The position numbers were made by a program, and so were the translations under genes. DNA of 64,000 nt from Branchiostoma belcheri (lineage: Eukaryota; Chordata; Leptocardii; Amphioxiformes; Branchiostomatidae): the NCBI RefSeq assembly GCF_001625305.1, contig NW_017803379.1:41012-105011 (forward strand), read 5' to 3'. The notes below the pieces were generated by a model. It was not told the DNA's origin, did not search any database, and saw nothing but the letters and a program-made list of their open reading frames with translations. The stretch's first letter is position 1, and each line of letters starts with the position of its first letter. Shown one piece after another: positions 1 to 12,300 of the stretch.

Positions 1-276
1 TACAAATCTACCTTTGTACCGTTAACTCAGAATGTGTTTGACAGAGAGTTTAAGAGAATTCTAGTTAGAGCTGGTTTGGATCCCAGATGTTATTCATTGC
101 ATAGTGGCCGTCGCGGAGGTGCGTCATTTGCCTTCCACGCAGGTGTACCAGTTGATCTTATTCGTATTCAAGGTGACTGGAAGTCAGATGCTTATTTACT
201 ATACCTGAAGGTTCCGTTGGAAAAACGTTTAGAACTCTGTGCTAGGATGGTGCATCAGATCCGCACAACTTACTAG
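1..276 (+). CDS. tyrosine recombinase, C-terminal catalytic part (retrotransposon-encoded, partial)
   Basis: Frame 1 is open from the first base of the window to a TAG at 274-276, giving about 91 codons; the true start lies outside. The segment has the C-terminal signature of DIRS/Ngaro recombinases: HSGRRGGA (His-x-x-Arg of the R-H-R triad), then GDWKSDAYLLYL, where the Trp and the candidate nucleophilic Tyr lie. Such enzymes integrate the circular cDNA of YR retrotransposons and leave no target-site duplication. Only the last part of the catalytic domain is present, so the first active-site Arg, the RNase H and the reverse transcriptase cannot be assessed. No frameshift is seen. Family is well supported by the motif; subgroup is inferred from the flanking repeats. 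Confidence 0.8.
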   Translation, partial: YKSTFVPLTQNVFDREFKRILVRAGLDPRCYSLHSGRRGGASFAFHAGVPVDLIRIQGDWKSDAYLLYLKVPLEKRLELCARMVHQIRTTY

Positions 277-405
277 TAGCTATATTGTGTTTAATGTTGA
301 TTGCAATGTTGTTTTAAGTTGGTTGTGGTATGGGGGAGGTTATTTTGTTTGTTTCTTTCGTTGTGGGTCATTTTCTTTTCTTTTGCAGTTTGGCCTTCTT
401 ATTTT

Positions 406-484
406 GGCGTTTTGTTTTGGAAAGCAATTAAACTTTCCCATTTCAGGCCACTCCTGCTTGTTCTATCTTGATTGTTAGATAATT
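406..484 (+). repeat. terminal direct repeat B1 of the YR retrotransposon
   Basis: This 79-bp block begins ggcgttttgttttgg and ends ttgttagataatt. It is identical base for base to 775-853, with a start-to-start offset of 369 bp. Confidence 0.85.
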
Positions 485-774
485 TGGGAAAAATTGTCCG
501 CATGAAAATTTTTCGTAATTAGAAACAACTAAAAGATTTCGTTCGGCCCACAAACCACGTGACCGCTCCCCCCGTGACCTTCGAACTTTCTCAGTTTGTT
601 CTGTTTTTGGGGGAGACGGTTCATGTTTTCGGTCCGCTCCGCTTGAATTTCGACCCACCACCTCCCCATCACCACCTTAGCTATAGTGATAGTATATATA
701 CTGGTACGAGGTTAACTGTGGATAAGTTTGATATATGGTTACTAGTACTTGAATGTTCCTTGAACTTACTGAAT

Positions 775-853
775 GGCGTTTTGTTTTGGAAAGCAATTAA
801 ACTTTCCCATTTCAGGCCACTCCTGCTTGTTCTATCTTGATTGTTAGATAATT
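775..853 (+). repeat. terminal direct repeat B2 of the YR retrotransposon
   Basis: Exact second copy of the 79-bp block at 406-484. It probably marks the 3' end of the element; sequence after 853 is unrelated AT-rich DNA. Confidence 0.85.
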
Positions 854-2480
854 AGAGATTTTTCATGAAGTAGTAATGAACTTCAGACTGTTCAGTGACT
901 TTTTGACAACCTTTGGTACTAAATCATCATTTGCCTAAAACAACCCCACAGGTTCAGGCCACGAGAAGCTTAAAAAACTCCCTTTTTTACAAGTTTGTTG
1001 CACACAAAAATCTACATTAAGGAAATAGCTTTTATCACTTCATTACTTTGGCAGAGTATTATGTACATTCATTGCCAGTAAAAACATTATCACAGCTTAA
1101 TGATCTACCTTTTATAGGAGTCTGCATCACGTAAAAACTATCCTCAAACTATAATGATCATTACAATACATAAATGAGGTGATTTGGAGAAACATTACGA
1201 ATGGAAATGATGCAAAGAATGCTTTACTGGTTAGTAGTAATCCATACGCCACGATCGTTGGGTAGTTTTGCGCAGACATAAATTTTTAACAGGCATGACG
1301 AATAATAGCGTTTCTTGCTCATTCCAAATGAGAGTAATAAAAATAGTCTTACTAATGACTGACTTATGTCCATAGATACCACAGTAGTCTGCGATCCGCG
1401 TCAAATAAAATCCTGTAAGTTGTTACTGTGACTTTATTCTATAGTTATAAAACAACAGCCATACAACAAATTTTAGAATGCATTTTATAATCAGCAGTCT
1501 CATAATCATGGTAATATTTTAATGTTAATGAAACCAACTACAGTAATTACAGGTACTTTTAATAGAAGTTATCAATATGAATCTTTGCAATTCAACCGTT
1601 CGTAGTGAAAGATTTTTATTTGTGGCAATGGACAATATACAACAAGCATGTATGTGTTAAACTAACACAAAGACAAGGTATGTGTTAAACTAACACAAAG
1701 ACAAATACATGTACATTGAAAACATTTATCAAACATGAACACAATCAGTGGCATGATAAAGTAAACAGTGAACATTTTTGTAAACACAAAAACTACAAAC
1801 AAAACATTAATTCTGTAGACTGCACAATTACAAGTATGTGTTACATGAACAAGGAGACAAAAACGCTGATTATGAAACATGGAACAAGCAGTGGCATAAT
1901 GATTTAGTAAGCAGTGAACATCAAAACAAGCATAGCTGCGGTTACTAACAAATAACATTTTATTTGCATTTAATAATTCTTTCAATTGGGATATACACGT
2001 AAGTGCAAAATAAATACTGTAATCTGATTTTCTTATTTCACGAGTAGATACATTCATAGTCAAGTTTTCCTTGAAGTTCCTTCCCTTGACTTGACTTTAT
2101 TGGGATCCACATGTAGCATACATGACTGTACAAGACAGTAGCTATTCTTCCTGCCTTTATGATGTCTACTTGCTGTATTTTCACCTTGAAAATGAAATTG
2201 GTGTGGCGTTGGTTATTGAGGACAGGATAGCGTTGTCTTTTTGAATGGTGTATTGTACTTACATGTTGTATACTGTACAGTATTGAATTTCCTACGGTTT
2301 ATAAATTAAATACTACCCGTGATGACAAATACACCAGCCTTATACCTCAATTTATCAGGTTTTCATGGCTGTCCTTTCTCTTTCAGGCGTATTGATCAGG
2401 TTAAGTTGTATTGATCACGAGAGCGTGGCAGGGATCGGGTTAGCAAATGGTTGGCAATCCTAAGCCTTAGCGTCAGGCTT
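854..2480. other. AT-rich intergenic DNA without a recognisable gene
   Basis: No convincing coding frame or splice-bounded exon was seen on either strand. A 28-bp unit is tandemly duplicated at 1650-1705 (gtatgtgttaaactaacac...). A looser ~150-bp duplication is visible between about 1730 and 1925, sharing cagtggcat...gcagtgaacat-like words. Confidence 0.5.
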
Positions 2481-2489
2481 AACGGGTAT

Positions 2490-2745
2490 CGACAACGTAC
2501 CTACTGCTAAAAGGTGGCTGCCACTTCAATTTGGTATAGCATCCAGAGGTTACTGATTCTTGATTCTGGACCAAGTCTAGATTTTGGAGTTCGAATCCCG
2601 GCTGTGTTGTTCACCTGACTTGCGTGCTTATGGACAGGGTTGCAGTCCATAGGCAGGACATTAAGCTGTGATCCACTGTTGATTGTACTTGATTGTGGAA
2701 AATAAACCCATAAATACCATCTCTCTCTCTCTCTCTGGACCAGTG
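2490..2745 (+). mobile_element. tRNA-derived SINE
   Basis: A tRNA-like B box (gagttcgaatcccggc, about 2587-2602) is followed by a unique body and an end with ataaaccc and a (TC)n tract near 2723-2737. This is the usual head-body-tail plan of a tRNA-derived SINE. The 5' limit is approximate. Confidence 0.5.
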
Positions 2746-3004
2746 GAAGAGTAGCTCTTCAGTGAGCTAAACTGGATCGAGATCACTTTGTTAATTCTTT
2801 CAGTTTAAATTCGGCTCCACACACAAAAGTATGAGGAAGTGGTTAACACCAAATGATCAGCCCTGACACTTGTTCCACAATACTTATTATGGAATGAATT
2901 TGCTCAGTGTAAGGCAAGTTTGGGTTACTGGAATAGCATATTTCCCCCTAAGTCAGAATCATCAAATGAATGTCTGAGACAAGCTCAACTGCCTGAGGGT
3001 GACT

Positions 3005-3382
3005 CTCCAGATATCAACCAATAAAATAGCTTTTCAAGGTGACACGATCAGGTTTTGAAACTTTCAACCAATGGAAACAGGTCTAAAGGTAATATGATCA
3101 GGCTTTAGAACTTTCAACCAATGGAAACAGGTCTTAATATCACATGACTGGGCATTGCATCATGCGACCAATGACAACAGGTTAATGCAACTTTTAACCA
3201 ATAGAAACAGGTCTAAAGGTCACATGACTGGACATTGCATCATGTAACCAATAACAGGTCAATGCAGCTTTGAAAACAGGTGTAAAGATCACATGATGGT
3301 TATTGTGGCAAAGATGGTGATGATAATGGTGTTTTGCATCTCTCGACCAATGAAAACAGGTCACATGACAATCACCCACCAA
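3005..3382. repeat. diverged CCAAT-containing minisatellite in the CCDC138 3' flank
   Basis: Units of about 50 bp begin accaatggaaacaggtc and continue with cacatgactgg and cattgcatcatg. Clear copies start near 3067, 3116, 3166, 3197 and 3247, some shortened to about 30 bp. The array abuts the CCDC138 stop codon and probably contributes to the 3'UTR. Confidence 0.6.
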
Positions 3383-6300
3383 TCAGTGTGGCTTGATCAT
3401 GCCGAGGTTGTGTAGGATGGAGCGGAGGTTGAGTGCCAGGAACTCCTGCTGAGGATCACAGGTGCGGTACGTCTCCTGCAGCATGTTTCCTATGGTGAAC
3501 ACCTCAAAGTACTTCTTATTGGCTCTGTAGGGGGGAAACATGGACAAAAGGCAGTCAGTCGTTTTGTCTTCAAGTTTGTTTTATATTATAATGAGAACTA
3601 GGAACTCTTTGCTGAGAATTCAACAGTACTGTTGAACCCCCCCAAATTTGATGACCTGATATCCTCAGTGAGTTTTATGACTTTAGAATATTTTCAAACA
3701 GATAGCCCTGCAGTTCCAGAGCAAGCCGCTAGGGGGCCTAAACTCACGTCACTTCTTCCCAGCACAAGAGCTACATTGTACCTACCATCCATATCTCATC
3801 ACCCTAGCATGTTTAGATCATGAGATATCAAAGTCGGAAGTTCAGCTGCAGTACCATAACAAGCCACTAGGGATCCAAAATGTAATAATTTTGAGGTCTC
3901 ATCAAGACCTACCCACTTACCAAGTATCAAAACAATCCATTTAACTTAAGCTTTCTCGAGTTATCGTGTCCACAGACACACACGAACGCCTCTGACAACA
4001 TAACCTTCTCGGCGAAGGTAACTAAGCTGGCCTGTGGAGGATGGTAACCAGGCTATGGTACCACGTCAGCATAATGCACTGCATCTGTGTGAAACCCAGA
4101 TTTTGCACAGGTTCTGTTAGCTGTTTGGTCAACTTTGCATCAGAATTTTGCCAGTTGCAAAAAATCTTTTCTGACACAACATTTGACAACTATGTCATCC
4201 TTAAAATACATGTACATGTACGCGAGCATGGCCATACAAAAGTGCTATGCACAATACATGCCGGGTTTTTGCACAGGTGCAGTACGTTCTGACGGCGCAC
4301 TGGCTATGGTGTGATTGGAACAAAAACACAACCTGTGGTGTAGCGGCCCTCTTAGCTATCAAAAGAGCGTTACGCTTCGCGTCATTAGAGAGTGACCTGC
4401 TTTGACCTTTGCTTTTACCCTTAGATGTTGAGCTTCGAATGGGAACATATTGATCAAACTAAATCAATGTTGCTAGAGTATACATGAAAATCACTTCAAG
4501 ATGCTTATTAGTTGTTACCTAATTATTCCAATGCACAAACTTACTTTGAACATAAAAATACCAAAATTATCCATTTTTTCTTTTTATTCTGCTTTTTAGT
4601 GAAGGGGACAGAGTGATTCACAACAAGATGACTGGACATTACATGAGGACAAAGGAGTCAGCAGCTACAGAGAAAGGAATCGATACTGGATGGAGTGTTA
4701 TGGACAGTCCTTATCTTGTCTAATAGACAGTTAACAGTTTACTCAGAAAAGGAACTTGCAGGCCTGAACCTGCCAAAACCCATACCTCATTTCAATCATT
4801 CATTTATTCATCCATCTATTCATGATCCATCTAAATATTCATTCATTCCAGTAAAAAACTGTAACATTATTGAATTTAGAAAACAGTTATAACTGTTGTA
4901 CGCATATAATTAACCCAGTTGTTGTGTGTTTCTCAAATTGGCCTGTCTCCATTTTGATAATCACACTAATGAGCAATGTAACACTGCTTATTGATAAATG
5001 GGGCATGTGTTAATTCTTTGATGGATGTCCTTAATTTTTCTTGTTAATCGTAGCCCTGACCAACCAGAGGGACATTTACTTTGTTTCCTGCTGTTACCAA
5101 TCTCATTTAAAGTTTCTTCTTTCTTTCTTCTGAAAGATTTTTTCTAAAACTTTTTTCCTAAAACTAATGATTGAATGTGACAAGAACCAGCAAAAACAAA
5201 GTATACTTAAATTTGTGACTGGTCCGCTGTTTAATGCTTCCTGATATTTTTTTCTGCAGAAGGTTAAAACTTTTTTCACTGCTTAATGACCATTTGAGTT
5301 TATCTAATAAAGGAACAGCGAAAACAAACTATACTTTTGTCAAAGGTTTACTTTCTGTAATTTCTCCTGAATATTTTACTTCAGGAAGCCTAAGACTTTT
5401 TTCACTGCTTTAATGGTCATTTGAACTTGTCTAAAGAACCACGGATCACAAGCTATGCTTTTGTCAAAGGTCCACAGTACTAGTCTGGACTCTATTTCTT
5501 CTTCCTGCATGAATATTTTATTTCTGACAGCTTCAAAACTTAATTATCAAGTTAATATTTCTACTTCTGCAAGTTAAAAACTTTTCCCACTGCTTAATGC
5601 TCATTTGAGCTTGTCTAATAAAGAACCAACGAAAACAAACTATACATCTGTCAAAGGTCAGCAGTCCCATTTTCTTCTTCTGAAACACTGCGGCGCAATT
5701 GATCACGTTGTCACGGCCTAACGACCGCCTCGAAATGAAAGCTTATCAAACTTCCAATGATCCAGTGCCGAGTCTGGGTAATTGACTGATTCCTCACTGG
5801 CTATTGTCCGCGGCGACTCCGCTCAGCCTTCCGTCTTCCTCTATTTCCAATTCCGGGGGTGAGGCGGGTCAGGTAGATTCATTTCTCCCGCACCACGCAG
5901 CTAATCCTAGTAATTATGCCATCCATTTCTGACAGTTTCCAATTAGCGCATGACATTAGGCGCAACTTACCGCTTCCCTCTCTTTCTCTCTCTGATCAAC
6001 AGTGTAATTTTCCTTTTGCCCTTTCGGATTGCTGAATGCAATCATTGGTTACAGGATAAATCTGCCTTGATTTGTAGATCAGAAAAGAAAGTGTCCTTAG
6101 TCAGAATGTAAAACTGAACTCAGGACGTTTGCTTGAATTAGTTGTAAACTTTATTAACAAGGCCAGTTTGGACTTTCAATAGTTATCTGGAAAAACAGTA
6201 TGTACATGACAAGCTAACAGAAAAGTGTGAAACATAATGTTTTAACTTAGTCATAACATGACTAAGTTATCAGAAGCCTATAGATCAATATAAATATATG

Positions 6301-9300
6301 TTTGGTTGAAATGTTGTTAACAAGGACAGTGTGGACTTTCAATGATTTATCTGGAAAAAAATGTCTATGGAAAGCTAACAGAAAAGTGTGAAACATAACA
6401 TTTTGACTGCCTGAATTCATGTGATCATATAAAGGCATATCATATCATCATTAAGTTGTCAGAAGCCTATAGATCAATATAAATGAACATATGAAGAGCA
6501 CTGTGACCTAGTTTGAGCCTGAAAGCCTGTTCTTTTGTCAGCCTTGTCAGCTGGGAAGTCAAATGTTTCAATCCTTGGCCCCGGTATTTTCTAGACTTGA
6601 TTTGTGATCAAATGCTATTTCAGGGCGACAAGACAAAAATATTCTGAATGAGGCATTTTGCCTCTCAATACACTCTGCGATAGGGATGATTCAATACATT
6701 GTAAAAATGACCAATTTTACTTCCCTGAAATCAGTTAGGGTGCCTTTAAGTGTAGAGAATACCATTAAGTACCAAAATGGACAAATATTCAAGAGATGAC
6801 ACAGTTTTTTTCTCAACTGTGAAAAGTTTGCTTTAACCTTTCAGAAGGCTAGTTAGGAGAATTCTGAACTTATCAATTTTCTAATTAGTTTTTGACACTA
6901 ATGAGGTTGATCCATGAGTCCCTAATGTTAGCTTTTCTACTGCCTGCTACTGTGTTCTAGTACTTGATTAGGTGTCCTGAAATTACTTGTTAATTAGGTG
7001 TCATAAAATACTAGAGCACAGTGCTTTAAACACCCCTAGTGTATTCAGCTGAAAACTCATCACAAGTTAATGAATCGCAAGTGGCAAGAGTTCAACTTCC
7101 TTAGATCCTTTTTACATGCGGGCAAAAACCTGAAGTACAAAAACTGCGTAATACGCATGTGAGCATACGTTAACTCTGTATGTCAAATTTTCCTGTCACT
7201 GTGTAAGTCGGACTTTGACGTACTACTACTACTACAATAGGAACGTACTTTCAGATGGTACTTCAGCCTTCAAGGTAATGTACAATTTGAACATATGCTC
7301 TTGATGTACGTCTTGTATGCTCAAGTGCATTTGAAGTGTTCATATGTAAGACAATTCACAGGTCACTTAACAAATTTCACAAATAAAGAAAAAACTGTTT
7401 TTAATGTTTTATTAAGTATTTTGTTGTCTTTTAAATCATACTTCAACACCTTGCATCATATGCCAACTAAGACCTAAAAACATTATCTTATTGGTGAAGA
7501 CAAAAATAAATATTAGAAGAAAAATGTATACTTACTTGATCTTGGAGAGTTTTTGTAGGATGATGCTGAGTTTCTCCAATACTTTCATGTCCAGGTTGGG
7601 AGTTCTGAGTAGCAGGGCACAGGCTCGGAACCAGGACTCATTACTGCAGCTGTCCAGGAACCTGGGTAACATCGCTACGGGGAAAATACAAACACAAGTA
7701 CACATGTAAATAACATTTAATGTTCGTTTGTTTTGTTTGCTTATTGTAAGGTCTTAGCAGTAGAGCACAGGTCTCATTACTCCAACTACACGTATTAATT
7801 TTACTTGTTTGTTTGCTTGTTTGTTTATTGGAAGTTCTCAGCAGCAGAGCAACCAGCTGTCATTATTTTTTATTGCAACTGTCCAGGAATCTGGGTAACA
7901 TCACTATGGGTAGAGATTAAAAAAAGCTGATGCATTGTAACATCTAACATTGGCTTCTTCGTTGGTTAGTTGATAGGACACAAACTTGATTTTATGGATG
8001 GCATCCTCTGGACTTAAAAGCCAACCTGAAAATTCTACATGTAACTACAAAAAGTCCTCAATCTAAAAACAGGCCAACAGTGACAAGGTGTGATGATGAT
8101 AGAGTGATGAGAACTGAAATGTTAGAGGTAACCAGGTGACTTTGATGCGATGTAATTGATGACACCTGACTTATAGTTGGGCAGAACTTGAATGCAGCCG
8201 TGGCTTCTAATAAGAAAGGCAGGCTACGACCCTGACCGGTGTCTGCGCTGTAAATACCAAGAGGGAACGTAGGCTTATATTGTCCACCATGTCAGACTTC
8301 ATAAAGTCATTGGATAATGGACTATACTCAGAGCTTGTACTTGCAGCAAAGTCATCAGTAATTGTATAAGGAAATATGATTTTTTTTGCAGTACTTTAAT
8401 TCATATTGTGGTTTTCGCAGTCACTTCTGTACTGCAAACTTATTACTGCAAACAAATAATTTGCCGCCTTTTTTGCTGACCTGCCGCCACCGTGAATGTA
8501 TAGTTCTGCAAATATGTCCATTTTTCTCAGACCGAGAACTTTTGCTAACGCGAACATAAAGTGCATTACAGTACCCTCTTATACAAAACAAATTTTCTCT
8601 CTCCCTACTGCTGAACTAAAATCTAAATAGACTAAATAAACTAAATAGAATGGCTACTTTTGCCTATAATCATTATATTTTGATGACTGAAGATATTGTC
8701 TACAGACTTTGAACTAGAGATTGACTATCTAAGGCTTACATGTAGGGTTTATAAATATACCAGTAACTTTCTAGTTGAAGCTTAAAAGGCATGTATAAAA
8801 TATACATGTACACTGTGGGATGGTGTCCAAGAGCCTTCCAAAATGAGGAAAAACAGACGACTTACGAGCCAAAATTCCTCGCGAACGGATCCAGAAATCG
8901 TCCTCAGGAAAGGCCTTGAAACGTCAAGAAAGTTTCCTTCAACACCTGAAAGTTTACTCTAACGAGAATTACGACAAGCACCTCGGCAGCCTTGTCAAAT
9001 CATCTAAACTACAACATGATGAATTTTCGCTCCACACTGAGCCCCACACACGAGGGCAGGGGAGGCAAAATGAATCATGCCTGACAAAAAACAAGTGTAC
9101 CACTCGGAGGGGTCGCAGCCCGGACCTTTCACAAATGCCAAGTGACAACAGAACTTTATCAGTGCTTGGCATGTAATTTCTAGATGATGGGACAATATGA
9201 CGGCCTGCATTTTTCCAGGCAAGCCGGGGCAAACCTGCTGACCTTTAAAAGGGTACATTTCCAGTGGACCTTTTTGTTCGGTAAATGTTATGAAAGCTGC

Positions 9301-12300
9301 CACTTATGCTCACACAAGTTTTTCAGTCAGTTTCAACAAGAAAGAAGAAGTCTTACAAACTCTGAACACTTTTAAGCAAGAGTTTGGACCAGCAGTACAT
9401 GTAGGTATTCATGCTCAAAACTTAAACATCCTTTGACAACATTGTACAACAAAAAAACTTAAGTGAGTTTGTATACACCTGTTTTAAGAAGGAAGAGACA
9501 ACTAAACAATAGATTTAATGATAGTATAGCCCTATATGTTAGACTGTTTTGTAAACGATAGATATTAGTGTAGCATAGCTTTAGTTGTTTTGTTTCTCTG
9601 ACTGTTTGTGAAAGCTACAAGAGAGTAGTAATGATTCTTAATGTACTAAAGGTTTCATGTGAAACTACTGCATTTAGCCCACATGGGCAAGAACTTGCAA
9701 ATAAATATCATTCATTCATTCATTCATTGTTACAAAAGCCCATTGAAAATCAGCAATTTCCTCATTTGAACTACTGGTAATGGAACAAAACTGCCTTTTG
9801 TAGATTGAAAAGAAAGCTGAAAGACAGAGAGAGTCAAGCCTATCAAATTGACCATTTAGAACTTAAGCACAGGTCATTGCATCTACAGCAATTTGAAAGG
9901 TGTATTTATAAACATTAACATACATGTACTTTAGAGTACTGTAGCACTTCACGGAGTCAATACAAGATTGACTTCTCACTTTTCAATGCAAGAGAAGGTA
10001 CATATTAAACAGATGAGTTTTGATAATCAACAGTATAAATTTCTCTGTGTACTTTATGATACTTCTAACCCCTCTTCATTGAATCTTAAGAAAAAATGAC
10101 ATCCCATTGTTTGCAAGTTAGGAAAGACAGTGCCGGTAGAACAGGTGGAAAGCCTCATCCCTGCGAAGCATGTCCAGTTTCTGTGTCAGACACCAGTAAT
10201 CATGCAGGAACAGGAAGTACTCAGGAAGTAACACACTTCATCACTTCATCCTGACTACAACAGGGTCGTAAATCCTGACAGTCTGCAAATGCTCCGGGCA
10301 GGAGGAGGAATGTGGTCTGTGAGTTGGACTGTCTGTCTTCAACGTACAAACAAGATGAATCTGTGAGGGCTAGTTTGTTGGTCTTTGAATTCTACACCTT
10401 TTTGTGAGTTTCTACATGTATGACTGTCTCAAGTGCTGTTGGACACTTTCTTTCTTTTTACAATGCAATTTCAGGGTGGCAAAACTTGACTTTCAAAGTC
10501 AATTTTCTGGTCATTCTTTTAAAAGGGTAAGCATAGCACACTGATGGAAAACAGTTGCTCCTTAATAAAGTTATTCAATATCGTAGGCTTGTTCTACTTA
10601 TTTATGGAGCTTATTTATTTGGTGGCTATTTTAAACACTTGAAGTATGAATGATGATGAAAATATGTTAAGAAATAATGGCAAATGTGAATATCAGACAG
10701 ATTTTCTCATCCAGAATATTTTTATTTTGCCACCCTGAAATTGCATTGGATGCCTTTATCGGATGTGACCAGTTCTAGGCACTAAACTAAGTTCAGGTTA
10801 CTGGTACTGCATCTCTTCTAAGTAAGAAACATCTGATATGCTTGAGACAAGCTCTGCTCACAAGTTGGAAACCGTGTTTATTTTGTTTTCTGATGCTTAA
10901 TTATGTCCCAAGGGCCTTTGTCTCATATATCCTACATGTTTGTTTCCAATGTTGCAGATGGATAAATCATTTAGTCTAAAACAATCACACTGTCAACACC
11001 ATAGGACAAAATTCAGATGATCATGCTTTTTCACATCCGATGTGAGGAGTAATAGATAAGTTACTGACAGTTTACAATGGAATCAAAATCCTGCCTACCT
11101 GACTCAGTTGACAACTGGAGAAGGATGTCCACTGCACTTCCCATTAGAGCCTGTAGGGGGAGCAAAACAACAGAGTCAATTTGAGTCCGAAACACGAAGG
11201 AGGTTATACTGTATGGAGGAAACACATAATGTACTGTAAAGTCTCCCAATGTAACAAATATGACTTCTTTATAATCTACAAACATTTTAGTTCTTTCACT
11301 GAAAAAAATGAGAAACTATTCATCCAGTAGAACAAAACGACTGTTACATTCAGTGTAGTAGAGACAATGGTGGACTGCATTCAGTAGATCTTAGGTAGTG
11401 ACATCCCAAATGTTTTGGGATGGCAACGTAAAAAAGAAGACATCACAATTTAGCACTTAAGAGACCCTTCTCCTGTCGATTTTGTAGAAAAAACAATTTT
11501 TTATTCAGGTGTGCACCATGAATTTCTAATACAAAAAAAAATTATTTCGCACATAAGACTCATATTGCAAATTCTGTAGAAAAAAAAATTCCTGTTACAA
11601 AATTACAAACCCCCCATCACTTGTCAGCTTAACTTGTCTAGCTTTATGGCCAGGATGACATTTCCACTGCTGCTGGCCCCCTAACCCTGGTTCAGCTGAT
11701 TTAAAACTCTTGATTGGAAAGAAATGGACATAGTTATGGAAACAATTTAGCAATGTGTCACAGCAGACCTGTGGGCTCAGGGTGGCTTTGTAATGGACAG
11801 CCTGACATTTCGCCGGAGAAGGGGGTAATTCCGAGGTAGAATTACTGAAACAGGCTTGACCATGTCCTGTCATTAATTTTCCACATACCTAGCAGGCTCA
11901 ATCACTGATGATAACCATTGTTGCATGTCAGATTTCCAGTCGGTGGAGTTAAAATTACTCATTAGCTCAGGTTTTATTGCATTTTTTTATATGATTTTTT
12001 TTTATATCACAGAAACCAGATTTTGTGGATGACAGTTGAGGGATGTTTATGTGTACATTTAGACCAGAAAATTAAATTGCAAACTTTGCTCCTTTTAAAT
12101 TGCAGGCATGTGTAGAAAGATGCTATTGCCAAGTCAGAAGTGGCTAGACAACGTACATATCTAGAGGCAACAAGATACGAGTAGGAAAGAGATATAAACT
12201 AATTTCAAGCCTTTGGTTTAGAACCTTTATCAATGCATACAATACAATTGCATTTCACATTTGACCACAAACTACATTCACAATAAGATTGATATTCTTG

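Larger units (their letters stand above)
1..853 (+). mobile_element. 3' end of a Ngaro/DIRS-type tyrosine-recombinase retrotransposon
   Basis: The piece starts inside the recombinase reading frame, which runs from base 1 to the stop at 274-276. It then has a 79-bp repeat (406-484), a spacer (485-774) and an identical second 79-bp repeat (775-853). Ngaro-type elements end in a B1-A2-B2 arrangement of split direct repeats after the recombinase gene, and this layout fits it: B1 is 406-484, A2 is 485-774, B2 is 775-853. The matching A1 copy would lie upstream of the window. Perfect identity of the two repeats suggests a fairly young copy. The alternative is a DIRS-like element with a different terminal layout. 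Confidence 0.72.

Noticed and set aside
8916-9375. Overlapping frames on both strands
   Set aside because: No splice pattern, no family motif, and they lie in a CCDC138 intron beside LINE-like sequence.
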